Shown: positions 10,081 through 19,268, counted from the first letter of the stretch. The stretch: DNA of 64,000 nt from Colwellia sp. (GCF_013214175.1 NZ_JABSPA010000005.1:186001-250000), one strand, 5' to 3'. A program made the numbers and translations. Notes: generated by a model not told the origin, from the sequence alone.

Positions 10081-11055
10081 CTAATCCGCATTAGGCTCTA
10101 TTGCTTTGATATGCTGACTTACCGAAATATAACTACCGAGTAAAGCAAGTAAAACAGCAAAAGCTATCAGCATTAACGCTTCACTGCCTGATAGTCCCTG
10201 TAATTGAAAGCTACTGTGATAAAGCTCAGTTAAATCACTTATGGCATAACCTAAGTACCAAGCAAGTAGTGTTACCGCTAGACATGAAAGTATGCCGCCA
10301 AATATACCGTACCAGATACCCGAATATAAAAAGGGTCGTTGAATAAAGCTATCGGTTGCGCCAACTAATTTCATAATAGCAATAGCATCTCTTTCATTTA
10401 ATATCGCTAATCGAATAGTATTACCAACAATAAGCACCACAGATAAACATAACAACAGGGCAACACCAAGGACAATATCTTCAATTAAGCGTGCTATGGC
10501 TTCTAAACGTGTTAACCACTCTAAATCGAGCTTACCTTGTTCAACTTCACGTTCATTACGCAGTTTTGCTAATAAAGCATTAGCCGCTTGTGCTTGGCTG
10601 GCTCTTTGTGTAGGTGTCACCAGCAGTGTCGCTGGCAAAGGGTTTTTATCTAAATATTCCAGTGATTGGCCAAAACCGGATAAAATTTTAAACTCTTTTA
10701 ATGCTTGCTCGGCGGAAATATAACGCACTTCGGCGACGTCGTTATAAAGGCTGATGCGCTTTACCAAGTTTTGAGCACTTCTCTCACTGGTTGATAGCTT
10801 TAGAAATAAAGTGATTTGCGAGGCGCTGTCCCATTGCTCACTAACTTGCTCTGCGTTCTTAACAAAAAGGTGCAAGGTTGCTGGCAGTGCCAAACTAATG
10901 CCTAAAACAAAAATAGTCATTACGGTAGTAAAAGGCGTACGCCATAAATCCCCTAAACTACCTATTGCTTGCTGAACATGTCGTATGGGTAAGGTTAATA
11001 TCCGCGTCAATAAGCTTGAACGTGCTTTTAAACCACTACTATGAATATTGTTCAT
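10081..11055 (-). CDS. ftsX: Cell-division protein FtsX
   Basis: Inner-membrane partner of FtsE that activates septal peptidoglycan amidases through EnvC/AmiB-type factors. The 324 residues include an N-terminal cytoplasmic part, four membrane helices (near 55-75, 205-225, 250-275 and 295-315) and the periplasmic domain between the first two. The MNNIHSSG start has a strong AGGGGG ribosome site six bases upstream and overlaps ftsE by 17 bases; an upstream in-frame start would overlap more and lacks support. The gene order ftsY-ftsE-ftsX-rpoH is conserved in gammaproteobacteria. Confidence 0.95.
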   Translation of the reverse strand: MNNIHSSGLKARSSLLTRILTLPIRHVQQAIGSLGDLWRTPFTTVMTIFVLGISLALPATLHLFVKNAEQVSEQWDSASQITLFLKLSTSERSAQNLVKRISLYNDVAEVRYISAEQALKEFKILSGFGQSLEYLDKNPLPATLLVTPTQRASQAQAANALLAKLRNEREVEQGKLDLEWLTRLEAIARLIEDIVLGVALLLCLSVVLIVGNTIRLAILNERDAIAIMKLVGATDSFIQRPFLYSGIWYGIFGGILSCLAVTLLAWYLGYAISDLTELYHSSFQLQGLSGSEALMLIAFAVLLALLGSYISVSQHIKAIEPNAD

Positions 11056-11746
11056 CAATAGCCCCCTGCGCTTGTAGGCCGTCAACAATACCATCATTAA
11101 TCATGGTGCCCTCTTTCAGAGTCAGAGTGCGGTATTTCATCCGGGCAATTAAACCTAAATCATGGGTAGCAATTAACACAGTGACACCTGCGGCATTAAA
11201 CTCTTCAAATAAACGAATAATATCTAGGGATAATTTGGGATCTAAGTTACCGGTTGGTTCATCCGCTAGCAGAATAGGTGGTTTGTTAACTATGGCGCGA
11301 GCAATACCAACACGCTGTTGTTCACCGCCAGAAAGCATATGTGGATAACATTTTAACTTAGCCGATAAATGCACTTTATCTAATGCGGTAGCAACACGTT
11401 TTTTAATTTCTTTGTGACTGACACCTTCGATAATTAAAGGTAGCGCGACATTATCAAAAACAGTGCGGTCTTTTAGTAAGTTATGACTTTGAAAAATCAT
11501 ACCTATACCACGACGTACATAAGGTACTTGTTTGTATTGAATATCGGCTAGTTCGGTATGATTTACTTGGATGCTGCCGGAACTCGGCTTTTCCATTAAG
11601 GAGATTAATTTTAACAAGGTACTTTTACCTGCACCTGAATGGCCGGTTAAAAACGCCATCTCACCGCTTTCCAGGCTAAAACTCACTTGTTTTAATGCCA
11701 GAAAACCGCCTGGGTAGGTTTTATTTACCTTATTGAAATTAATCAT
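11039..11746 (-). CDS. ftsE: Cell-division ABC-type ATPase FtsE
   Basis: ATPase that binds FtsX and links FtsZ-ring constriction to peptidoglycan hydrolysis. The 235 residues carry Walker A GHSGAGKST, the signature LSGGEQQRVGIARA, Walker B ILLADEPTGNLDP and the switch histidine in IATHD. It overlaps ftsX. Confidence 0.97.
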   Translation of the reverse strand: MINFNKVNKTYPGGFLALKQVSFSLESGEMAFLTGHSGAGKSTLLKLISLMEKPSSGSIQVNHTELADIQYKQVPYVRRGIGMIFQSHNLLKDRTVFDNVALPLIIEGVSHKEIKKRVATALDKVHLSAKLKCYPHMLSGGEQQRVGIARAIVNKPPILLADEPTGNLDPKLSLDIIRLFEEFNAAGVTVLIATHDLGLIARMKYRTLTLKEGTMINDGIVDGLQAQGAIDEQYS

Positions 11747-11801
11747 ATTATTTTTATATATTGCCGTGGTTAGCAGGCTAACTTAGCACAATTACCCTCG
11801 A

Positions 11802-11872
11802 ATACTCAAACGACTTCAACATGCTTGCTCGATATTGCTAAGCAATTCATTACTGTGCAGTGGCTTGAGTAT
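11802..11872. repeat. Small inverted-repeat relic between ftsE and ftsY
   Basis: Arms ATACTCAA and TTGAGTAT flank a short region that itself contains ATTGCT/AGCAAT. It is like a shrunken palindromic repeat. No function is evident. Confidence 0.4.
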
Positions 11873-11882
11873 CAATTTATAT

Positions 11883-13490
11883 TTATTTACTAAAAATTGC
11901 CTCTATGTAGTCATCACCATTAAAGGGTCTTAAATCATCTATGCCTTCACCTACACCTAAATATCTAATAGGGATATTGTGTTTATCGGCAATAGCAAAG
12001 ACAACACCACCTTTAGCGGTACCATCTAGCTTAGTTATGGTTAAGCCCGTTAATCCGACAGCTTCATCAAACAACTTGGTTTGACTTAAGGCATTTTGCC
12101 CTGTGCCGGCATCAAGGGTTAACATCACCTCATGGGGGGCGTTAACGTCTAACTTTTTCATGACACGGACGACTTTTTTCAACTCTTCCATCAAGTGGGC
12201 TTTATTTTGTAAACGTCCGGCAGTATCGGCAATGAGAATATCCACTTTACGCGCCTTTGCCGCACTAATGGCATCAAAAATAACAGAAGCACTGTCAGCC
12301 CCAGTGTGCTGGGCAATAACAGGAACATCATTGCGCTCACCCCAAACTTGTAATTGCTCAACAGCTGCTGCTCTAAAAGTATCACCTGCAGCTAGCATTA
12401 CTGATTTACCTTGTGCTTGAAATTGCTTAGCAAGTTTACCTATGGTGGTGGTTTTACCAACCCCATTTACGCCAACCATTAGGATGACAAAAGGACCATC
12501 ACCCTCAGGGATAACTAAAGGCTGACTTACGTTAACAATGGTTTTCTTTAATTCTATTTTAAGTAAATCATATAAGGCTGAAGCATCTTTTAGCTGTTTT
12601 CGACTCGCGCTTTGCGTTAATGAATCGATAATTTTCATGGTGGTTTCAACACCAACATCGGCCAATAACAAATGCGTTTCTAACTCTTCAAACAAGTCAT
12701 CGTCAATTTGTTTACCGCGAAACAAGTCAATTAAGCCGCCACCTAAGTTTTGTCTAGTTTTGCTTAAACCTTGTTTTAAGCGAGCAAAGAAACCCAGCTT
12801 AGTTTCAGCTTTTTCTTCAGATTTTGCTGCAACGCTAGGCTCAACTTTAACTTCGACCACTTCTGCCGCTGCAAGAGCGACTGGGCTATCAGCTTGTTCT
12901 GCTGTATCTAATGCTAATTCGTTTTCTGGCTCAACTGCAGCAGCAACTTCAGCAACATCTGCAACTTGCTCAGCTGCTGCCATTTCGGCTAATAACTTGG
13001 CCTCAGGCAACTCTTCACTGACTAAGTCACTCGCCACGTCACTGGTTGTTTCAGTTTTAACAGCTGGAATTATTTCTTCAGCTTCAGGCGCAAGTACTGG
13101 CTTTGTGCTTGATTCAACAACTATCGGCTCAGCATTCTCAACATTATTATCTTGGATATTGAGAGCTTCATCATCGACAGCCGGACTGATAGTTTCTTGC
13201 TCGGCAACTTGCTCAGGAAGTTGTGCCACTGTTTGTTCGGTTTCAAGTTCAGCGGAGTGCTCGTTTAACTGCTCACTTGTTTGAACGCTGCCCTGCTCGA
13301 CAATTGGCTCGACTATTTTCTGAACTTGTTGTTCTACAGGCTCAGCGACAGATTGTTGCTCAGGTTCGGTGGAGGGAAGAAGCTCTTTACTATTGACTGC
13401 TAGGGTTTCTTCTGTGCTTTCTTCAACGCTCGCTTGCTTGGCTTTTTTGCCAAAGCCAAACCAAGACAACATACCTTTTTTCTTCGACAC
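11883..13490 (-). CDS. ftsY: Signal recognition particle receptor FtsY
   Basis: GTPase that docks ribosome-SRP complexes at the inner membrane. The 535 residues begin with a basic amphipathic tip (KKKGMLSWFGFGKK). A very acidic, Glu/Gln/Val/Ala-rich A domain follows (to about 230), longer than in E. coli and of low complexity. The conserved NG domain carries GVNGVGKTTTIGKLAK (G1), DTAGRLQNK (G3) and TKLDGTAKGG. The gene heads the ftsY-ftsE-ftsX-rpoH run. A family-2 repeat occupies most of the region upstream of its start. Confidence 0.97.
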   Translation of the reverse strand: MSKKKGMLSWFGFGKKAKQASVEESTEETLAVNSKELLPSTEPEQQSVAEPVEQQVQKIVEPIVEQGSVQTSEQLNEHSAELETEQTVAQLPEQVAEQETISPAVDDEALNIQDNNVENAEPIVVESSTKPVLAPEAEEIIPAVKTETTSDVASDLVSEELPEAKLLAEMAAAEQVADVAEVAAAVEPENELALDTAEQADSPVALAAAEVVEVKVEPSVAAKSEEKAETKLGFFARLKQGLSKTRQNLGGGLIDLFRGKQIDDDLFEELETHLLLADVGVETTMKIIDSLTQSASRKQLKDASALYDLLKIELKKTIVNVSQPLVIPEGDGPFVILMVGVNGVGKTTTIGKLAKQFQAQGKSVMLAAGDTFRAAAVEQLQVWGERNDVPVIAQHTGADSASVIFDAISAAKARKVDILIADTAGRLQNKAHLMEELKKVVRVMKKLDVNAPHEVMLTLDAGTGQNALSQTKLFDEAVGLTGLTITKLDGTAKGGVVFAIADKHNIPIRYLGVGEGIDDLRPFNGDDYIEAIFSK

Positions 13491-13510
13491 TTTTAGCTAC
13501 CTAATATGTT

Positions 13511-13775
13511 ATACCAAACGGATTAATTAACTGACCAACTTAGAACTACGTTAGTGAGCTTAGAACAAACAAAATGAGTTAAACATAGTTATTCTATATT
13601 TCATTCGTTTTGTGACGTTATCAGTTTGCTAACGAATTCCCGAAGGGCGAGTTTAAAAGACTTACATGCGGCGTTATTGATTTTGACAAGGGAATAACCA
13701 TTCTCTTCAATCAATACCTTGCCTCTAAGCCTTTTAATTCTCGCTAAGTGGTCAGTTCATTAGTCCGATTGGTAT
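13511..13775 (+). repeat. MITE-like element, family 2, copy a
   Basis: A 265-bp element with inverted tips: left ATACCAAACGGATTAATTAA, and right TAGTCCGATTGGTAT read inward as ATACCAATCGGACTA. The inner parts ACTGACCA and TGGTCAGT also pair. The second copy (53733-53997) is exactly the same length and in opposite orientation. It fills most of the divergent ftsY-rsmD spacer. Confidence 0.88.
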
Positions 13776-13894
13776 TTACAGCATGAATTTGTTTGGGGTT
13801 AAACCAATTAGATTAATTAATCTACTTGGTATAAAGGCCAAACAAGGATAAAATTGGCGCTATATTAGCACTTAATAGCAAAATTGTCAGTGAT

Positions 13895-14533
13895 ATGAAA
13901 CAAGCAAAAAAACAACATAATAAAAAGCCCCCTCTAGGGGTGGGTCACGGTAAACCTAGCGGCAAGATCCGTATTATTTCTGGTATACATAAAGGCCGGA
14001 AATTACCGGTATTAATGGCTGAGGGTTTACGACCAACAACCGATAGAGTTAAAGAAACTGTCTTTAATTGGCTAATGCCCTACATTAATCAAGCTAATTG
14101 CTTAGATTGCTTTGCTGGCTCTGGTGGCTTAGGTTTTGAAGCTTTGTCACGCGGTGCCGCCCAAGTAACTTTGGTAGAAATACATAGAGCGGCAGCTAAG
14201 CAACTACAAGCCAATAAGGAGCTACTTAAAGCTGATAACGTCACTGTTATTAATAGTGATGCACTTTCGTTTCTAAAAGAAGGTCCGCTTAAAGCAGAGC
14301 AAGCGGCAAACACAGAACTCCCCTTTGATTTAGTTTTTCTCGACCCTCCTTTTAGAAAGCAACTAGTAGAGCAAGCCGCACAATTATTAAATAGCTATGG
14401 CTTGGCCGAAGAAGCTCTCATTTATGTTGAGATGGAAGCCGAAAGCACGCAGGTTATACCAGCGAATTGGCAATTACTAAAAGAAAAAATCACCGGTCAG
14501 GTTGTCTATCAACTTTATCAATATCAAAGCTAA
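13895..14533 (+). CDS. rsmD: 16S rRNA (guanine966-N2)-methyltransferase
   Basis: Methylates G966 of 16S rRNA during 30S maturation, using S-adenosylmethionine. The 212 residues start with a Lys-rich tail. The family motif GKIRIISGIHKGRKLPV and RPTTDRVKETVFNWL follow, then the SAM loop DCFAGSGGLGFEALSRGA and the amino-methyltransferase motif DPPF (about 149-152). It is divergent from ftsY, the classical arrangement. Confidence 0.96.
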   Translation: MKQAKKQHNKKPPLGVGHGKPSGKIRIISGIHKGRKLPVLMAEGLRPTTDRVKETVFNWLMPYINQANCLDCFAGSGGLGFEALSRGAAQVTLVEIHRAAAKQLQANKELLKADNVTVINSDALSFLKEGPLKAEQAANTELPFDLVFLDPPFRKQLVEQAAQLLNSYGLAEEALIYVEMEAESTQVIPANWQLLKEKITGQVVYQLYQYQS

Positions 14534-14654
14534 TTTCATTTGTTGAAACAGATAGTTGAAATAGAAGTTTGATATAATGATCTGAGATTGGCTTAAAGCC
14601 AAACGTTTAAACTAAAAATCGCAGCAATGCCGTTAACCTATGGAGACAACAAGT

Positions 14655-15233
14655 ATGTTTATCGACTATCTCGACACGCCATTAGGTTTATTTGAATTTA
14701 TGGCAACTGAGCAAGGTATCTGCCAAGCCATTTTCTGTGGCAATAAAGTTCGTGGTGATAAGGTTTGCGGCGATGACGCTTCTGTCAATAATAAAGCTGA
14801 TAGCAAACCTAATGGCATCACAGATCTTTGTAAGCTGCAATTAACTGAATACTTTTCCGGACAACGTCAAGTTTTTACCGTACCACTTGACCCACAAGGT
14901 ACACAATTTCAACAATTGGTATGGAACTGTCTAACAGAAATTCCTTTTGGTGCAGTAAAGTCCTACGGTGACATAGCCAAAATGCTCAATAAACCAAAGT
15001 CTGCTCAAGCTGTTGGTGGTGCTAATGGTCGCAACCCGATCACCTTAATTGTCCCTTGTCACCGGGTGATTGGTGGTGATGGCTCTTTAACTGGTTATGC
15101 TGGTGGTATTGAACGTAAACTCTGGTTATTAAAACATGAGGGTGCAAAGGTAAAAGCATCGGATGAATACGCCCAGTTAGATATCAATAATGTTATTCAT
15201 AAACGACAAGCTAAAACACAATATCTTCGTTAA
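14655..15233 (+). CDS. ogt: Methylated-DNA--protein-cysteine S-methyltransferase
   Basis: Repairs O6-alkylguanine by moving the alkyl group to its own cysteine. The start MFIDYLDTPLG is chosen because GGAG lies nine bases upstream, formed by the codons of an earlier in-frame ATG. The 192 residues include FQQLVWNCLTEIPFGAVKSYGDIA (DNA-binding helix region) and the active site PCHRVIGGDGSLTGYAGG with C135. A polar loop near residues 30-52 is extra compared with compact family members. The symbol is by family; ogt and adaB-type names overlap. Confidence 0.9.
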   Translation: MFIDYLDTPLGLFEFMATEQGICQAIFCGNKVRGDKVCGDDASVNNKADSKPNGITDLCKLQLTEYFSGQRQVFTVPLDPQGTQFQQLVWNCLTEIPFGAVKSYGDIAKMLNKPKSAQAVGGANGRNPITLIVPCHRVIGGDGSLTGYAGGIERKLWLLKHEGAKVKASDEYAQLDINNVIHKRQAKTQYLR

Positions 15234-15283
15234 CAATCTAACGACAGTTGCTTGGCTTAACTAATATTGATAAATAAAAACTA

Positions 15284-15312
15284 AAAAAGCAGTACCGATA
15301 GCACTGCTTTTT
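15284..15312. terminator. Bidirectional intrinsic terminator
   Basis: A perfect 10-bp stem aaaaagcagt/actgcttttt with a nine-base loop and A/T runs on both sides. It separates the convergent alkyltransferase and serine-hydrolase genes. Confidence 0.92.
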
Positions 15313-15334
15313 TATTGATAAAATAACTATTAAG

Positions 15335-16915
15335 TTACTTTTTAGGCACTAGTTTTAAGTCATGAAAATCAAAACTAAAATCGGTCGCCCGCGATACCGC
15401 CTTCATGGTGGCGTAGCTAATATTACCTTCTGCATTTAAATTAAAGTTAACAAAAGCATCAGCCTCAAGGGTTCTATCATGCCAACGAACAATAAAAGTA
15501 TTATGCTGGTAATGCTCTAGAGTGCCTTTTAACGCCGCAGTATTGCCAAATTGCATATGCAGTTTATTATTTTTAAAGCTAATGTGAATTTCGCCATACC
15601 AATTATCAACATAGGTTTGCGCATATTCATCGAGTCCAAGTGAGTGGCTAGCATTTTTGTTTACCGAGTCTGCCATTTTTTCTAAACGATTTTCTTCTTT
15701 AGCCTTATTTTTTTGCTGCTTATCATGATAATAAGCGATCCAATCTTTTTCAGGTAGCTCAAGGTATTCATTTAAAATTTGTAAATAGATGGCATTAAAA
15801 GCATATCCCGATTGCTGATTGGTTAGAATCACCATAGCAAGGTCTGCTTCTGGTACTAACACCACTTTAGAGACCATGCCTAAGATGCCACCACTGTGAT
15901 GAATTAACTTCACGCCATGGTAATCTTTCATAAACCAGCCTAAACCGTAGGCAGAAAAATGGGTTTTATCTTGTTGAGTAGCTTTATCCGAAACAGAGAG
16001 TAAGGTGCGCGGCTGCCACATTGCTCGACTTTGCTTGGCTGAAAACAAACGTGATGCATTATCCTCAAGTATATTGCCGTAGACGCCTTGATTAAGCTGC
16101 GCTTGCAACCAAAAACTCATATCATGCACACTTGAAGCAACCGAGCCTGCCGATGAAAATTTCTCTAAGAAATTACCGCTAACTACATTTAACTTGCCGT
16201 TAAGTGGCACATGCGCTCTGGCAACATTTTTATTTTGTTTCTCAATCAATGAATACGTTGCACGGGTATTGTCCATACCAAGGGGAGTGAAAATACGCTG
16301 TTGAATAACCTCTTGCCAAGGTTGGCCAGTAATACGAGTTATCACTTCACCAGCAAGAATATACATTAAGTTATCGTAAGCAAATTCACTGCGAAAGCTC
16401 GATACTTCCGGTAAATATTTTAACCCCTTAAGAATATCGGCGTTGGTTAGGCTAGTATGCGGCCAAATCATCAAATCACCGGCACCTAAACCTAAACCTG
16501 AGTTGTGCGCTAACAAGTCTACAATAGTGAATTCACGGGTGACATAAGCGTCAGGCATTTGAAATTCAGGAATAACGTCGATGACTTTAGTTTTCCAGGT
16601 CAACTTACCTTCATCTACCAAGTTAGCCAATAATGCTGCGGTCATTGCTTTGGTATTAGAAGCTATACCAAATAAAGTATCGGCGGTAACTTTGGTCGAC
16701 TTGCCCTGCTCAATAACACCAAAACCTTTACTCATCACCACCTTGTTGTTTTTAACAATAGCGACTGCGACACCGGGTACCTGAAAGGTATCCATCGCTT
16801 GGCTAATGGCTTGTTCAATTTTACTATTTTTTTCAGCTATGCTGCTTGCTTGTGCAGGAACAGCTAAAGACAAAATTAGTGTTACTGAAAACAACGTTCT
16901 ACTGAGTAACTTCAT
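15335..16915 (-). CDS. Secreted serine hydrolase of the beta-lactamase/class C family
   Basis: A 526-residue periplasmic protein with a signal peptide (about 1-23, ending VPAQA). The serine-penicillin-binding fold shows SNTK (catalytic Ser-x-x-Lys, in GIASNTKAMTAALL), YDN (in FAYDNLMYILAGEVI) and HSGGILG in place of KTG. The C-terminal 120 residues form a separate beta domain of the kind often appended to such esterases. Members hydrolyse esters, D-amino peptides or beta-lactams; HSG in place of KTG fits esterase or peptidase activity better than resistance. Monocistronic. Confidence 0.9.
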   Translation of the reverse strand: MKLLSRTLFSVTLILSLAVPAQASSIAEKNSKIEQAISQAMDTFQVPGVAVAIVKNNKVVMSKGFGVIEQGKSTKVTADTLFGIASNTKAMTAALLANLVDEGKLTWKTKVIDVIPEFQMPDAYVTREFTIVDLLAHNSGLGLGAGDLMIWPHTSLTNADILKGLKYLPEVSSFRSEFAYDNLMYILAGEVITRITGQPWQEVIQQRIFTPLGMDNTRATYSLIEKQNKNVARAHVPLNGKLNVVSGNFLEKFSSAGSVASSVHDMSFWLQAQLNQGVYGNILEDNASRLFSAKQSRAMWQPRTLLSVSDKATQQDKTHFSAYGLGWFMKDYHGVKLIHHSGGILGMVSKVVLVPEADLAMVILTNQQSGYAFNAIYLQILNEYLELPEKDWIAYYHDKQQKNKAKEENRLEKMADSVNKNASHSLGLDEYAQTYVDNWYGEIHISFKNNKLHMQFGNTAALKGTLEHYQHNTFIVRWHDRTLEADAFVNFNLNAEGNISYATMKAVSRATDFSFDFHDLKLVPKK

Positions 16916-16956
16916 AAAAACTTCCTATATGACTATTATTATTGTTTTTTCTCTAA

Positions 16957-17601
16957 CTAAACGATTTCAATACCCAAATTAGATAGACCTTCAGATAAAC
17001 TCATCTTTCTAGCTAACTTACAGGTACGTTTATCGGCAGCGGAAAATTTTAAGAAATCGAACAACTCATTTTGTGTGTCTTTTTCCCATTGCATAAGCGG
17101 ATGTCCATTAATTTGCTCTAGCGTGATAACAAGCTCTTCTGAGGCACCATCATTAGCCTCATCGGCTTCTTCAAGTAAAAGTAATTCAACATAATAACTA
17201 ACACTATTGTAAGACAGGCGGCTGATACTTTGGATATCGTCAATATCAATTTCTGCTGCTTTCTGTTTCTTTACAGGCTTAACTTGCATTAATTGCCACA
17301 TAGCCGATAACGCCATACAGGCATCTAATGCGGGGAAGACACCGAAAAAATCAAACGCTTCAGGGTCCGGAGTTTCAGCTTCTAACTTGAGTAGCTGAGC
17401 ATCACTATTAATTTTCACTGTTTGACTGTTATCAAGCCATTGCCAAAGAATATCGAGTTGATTACGTAAAACTTTCGCATTACCAAAATCAGCAGCTTCA
17501 CTAAACATTTGATAATTAGGTAACATGCGCTCAAGTAAAGCCGCAGAAAAAGCAATTTGGTGCCAATGACTTAACTTGGCGAAAGGAAGGTGGATAGCCA
17601 C
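16957..17601 (-). CDS. DUF416 (YjaG-like) protein
   Basis: A 214-residue cytoplasmic helical protein matching E. coli YjaG in layout: LSHWHQIAFSAALLERMLPNY at the N-terminus, then DFGNAKVLRNQLDILWQWL, and FDFFGVFPALDACMALS in the middle. The function of the family is not established. An acidic insert (LLLEEADEANDGASEEL) lies near residue 145. Confidence 0.85.
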   Translation of the reverse strand: MAIHLPFAKLSHWHQIAFSAALLERMLPNYQMFSEAADFGNAKVLRNQLDILWQWLDNSQTVKINSDAQLLKLEAETPDPEAFDFFGVFPALDACMALSAMWQLMQVKPVKKQKAAEIDIDDIQSISRLSYNSVSYYVELLLLEEADEANDGASEELVITLEQINGHPLMQWEKDTQNELFDFLKFSAADKRTCKLARKMSLSEGLSNLGIEIV

Positions 17602-17635
17602 TTGGGTATGTACTCAGTTGCAATAATTAACTGGA

Positions 17636-17674
17636 TTATACCCAAGCTTATTCAAAATGCGAATAAGCTTGGTA
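17636..17674. repeat. Short palindromic repeat, possible shrunken family-1 relic
   Basis: Arms cccaagcttattc and gaataagcttgg enclose aaaatgc; the outer bases read TATAC... and ...GGTAT. The left half (TATACCC..ATTCAA.ATGC) resembles the family-1 tip. It could also act as a hairpin after the coiled-coil gene, but it lacks a T-run. Confidence 0.5.
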
Positions 17675-17708
17675 TTGTCTTGACTGATTTGTATAGATAT
17701 CGAAACAA

Positions 17709-19268
17709 TTAGCTGGTTAATTGTTTTTGAGCATACTCGAACTTCAAACGATATTCGGTTAATTTATGTTCTAGTTCATGGATTTCTTCGGTGAATTTAG
17801 TCGCTTGCTCACCATTAGCACCGATAAGGTCATGATTCTCATCGCGTAAGAACTTAATGGTTTCTCTCACCTTATCATTTTCTTGCTCTTGCTTATCGCG
17901 ATTGCTATTAAAACGATTTAAGATGTTTTCTTGCCCCTCCTGGGCGACCTTAACTTGCTCATTAAGCACAACAACCTCTTGTTGATATAATTTTATATCA
18001 TTTTGTTCAGTGGCTATTTGCTTAGTCAGTTGTTCATTAGCTTTATCTAACTCAATAATTTTTTGTTGCGCCATTGCTTGTAATTGTTTTGCTTGTTCGG
18101 TCGCTGAATTAATAAGCTTCATTTCATCAAGCTGACTTTGCTGCTCACTGGCGGCTTGTTCATTTAGCTTAGTTATTTGTATCTGATGCTCTAATACTTG
18201 TTGCTCAGCTTGCTCTTTAAACTTAACTAATTGCCCCTGATGATCTGAGTTTGTCTGTCCCGCTTGCTCTGCTAACTGAACAATCTTCGCCTGAAAGTCT
18301 GCGCTTTTTTGTTCAGCTTGTTTATTTTTATCCTGCTCAGTATCTATAGCCTTTTGTTGGGCTGATAACTGCTGTTGCAATTCAGCCTTGCCGTTTTGTT
18401 CTTGTTTAATTTGCTCATTTAAACTGGTGATTTTTTGCTGTAACCCCTCAGCGATTTTTGCATTAGTTTGTTGCGCTTCAGCTTTAACATGGCTGACTTC
18501 ATTCTGAGCATGCTGTAATTTTTCTGCAAAAACATCCATTTGATGCTTTGCTGAGGCTTCAGATTGAGCTTTAATGACTGTCATTGCTTCGTTTTTCTGT
18601 TGTTCACTTAACTGAAGCTTTTCAGTTAACACATCAAGCTGCTGCCTGGTTGACGCTGCTGTTTGAACCTTAATCTCTGAGATAGCTTCGCTTTGTTGGC
18701 TTTCACTGACTTGGATTTTTTCTTTAGCTGCAGTAAGTTGCTTAGTTAAACTTTGCTCTTGTTCTGTTAACACCATGATACGGCCATTTAAGCCATCAAC
18801 TTCTTGAGTTTTATCATTTAAATTTTGTTCAATTTCAAGTAGTTTCTCTTCTAATTTATAGTCACTACTTTGCTTTTCGTCATGCTGTTGAGTACTGTAC
18901 TGCTTTGTCTTGGAGAGTTCTTTTTCTAAGCGCTCTATCGTCTCGGTAAAGTTGATGGTATTTTGAGTGAGCTCTACTTGAAAGTTCTGTTTAGTTGTTT
19001 CTTCATCGGCTTGTTTTTCTGCTAACGCTTGTTTGAGTTTTACCAACTCTTCTGCTTGTAGCTGCTGTTTGTCAGAAAATTGTTGCTGTAATGATTGTTC
19101 TTTTGCTGATAAATCTTTGCTTTGTTGATCGGTATTTTGGTTAACTTCCGCTTTAACTGCAGCAGTTATCAAGTCAGTTAACTTCTCTTCTACTTGAATG
19201 TAAACATCACTTGCTAAGCTTTGTATCTGCTCTTCTATGTCCTTAGAAAGTTTACTTTTATCGATCAT
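17709..19268 (-). CDS. Long coiled-coil protein, function unknown
   Basis: From the ATG at MIDKSKLSKDIEEQ, 519 residues that are almost entirely Gln/Glu/Lys-rich heptad coiled coil, with no signal peptide, membrane segment or enzymatic motif. A TTG 24 bases upstream is possible but less likely. The first 60 residues (DIEEQIQSLASDVYIQVEEKL) are less repetitive and could be a small N-terminal domain. Internal near-repeats such as LSEQQKNEAMTVIKAQSEAS and SESQQSEAISEIKVQTAAS suggest growth by duplication. The layout resembles KfrA/SMC-hinge-like structural or nucleoid-associated coiled coils, but I cannot assign one. Confidence 0.75.
   Translation of the reverse strand: MIDKSKLSKDIEEQIQSLASDVYIQVEEKLTDLITAAVKAEVNQNTDQQSKDLSAKEQSLQQQFSDKQQLQAEELVKLKQALAEKQADEETTKQNFQVELTQNTINFTETIERLEKELSKTKQYSTQQHDEKQSSDYKLEEKLLEIEQNLNDKTQEVDGLNGRIMVLTEQEQSLTKQLTAAKEKIQVSESQQSEAISEIKVQTAASTRQQLDVLTEKLQLSEQQKNEAMTVIKAQSEASAKHQMDVFAEKLQHAQNEVSHVKAEAQQTNAKIAEGLQQKITSLNEQIKQEQNGKAELQQQLSAQQKAIDTEQDKNKQAEQKSADFQAKIVQLAEQAGQTNSDHQGQLVKFKEQAEQQVLEHQIQITKLNEQAASEQQSQLDEMKLINSATEQAKQLQAMAQQKIIELDKANEQLTKQIATEQNDIKLYQQEVVVLNEQVKVAQEGQENILNRFNSNRDKQEQENDKVRETIKFLRDENHDLIGANGEQATKFTEEIHELEHKLTEYRLKFEYAQKQLTS

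Noticed and set aside
12538..13284. 248-codon open frame antisense to ftsY
   Set aside because: A shadow of the low-complexity acidic A domain; serine/threonine-rich and without gene signals.
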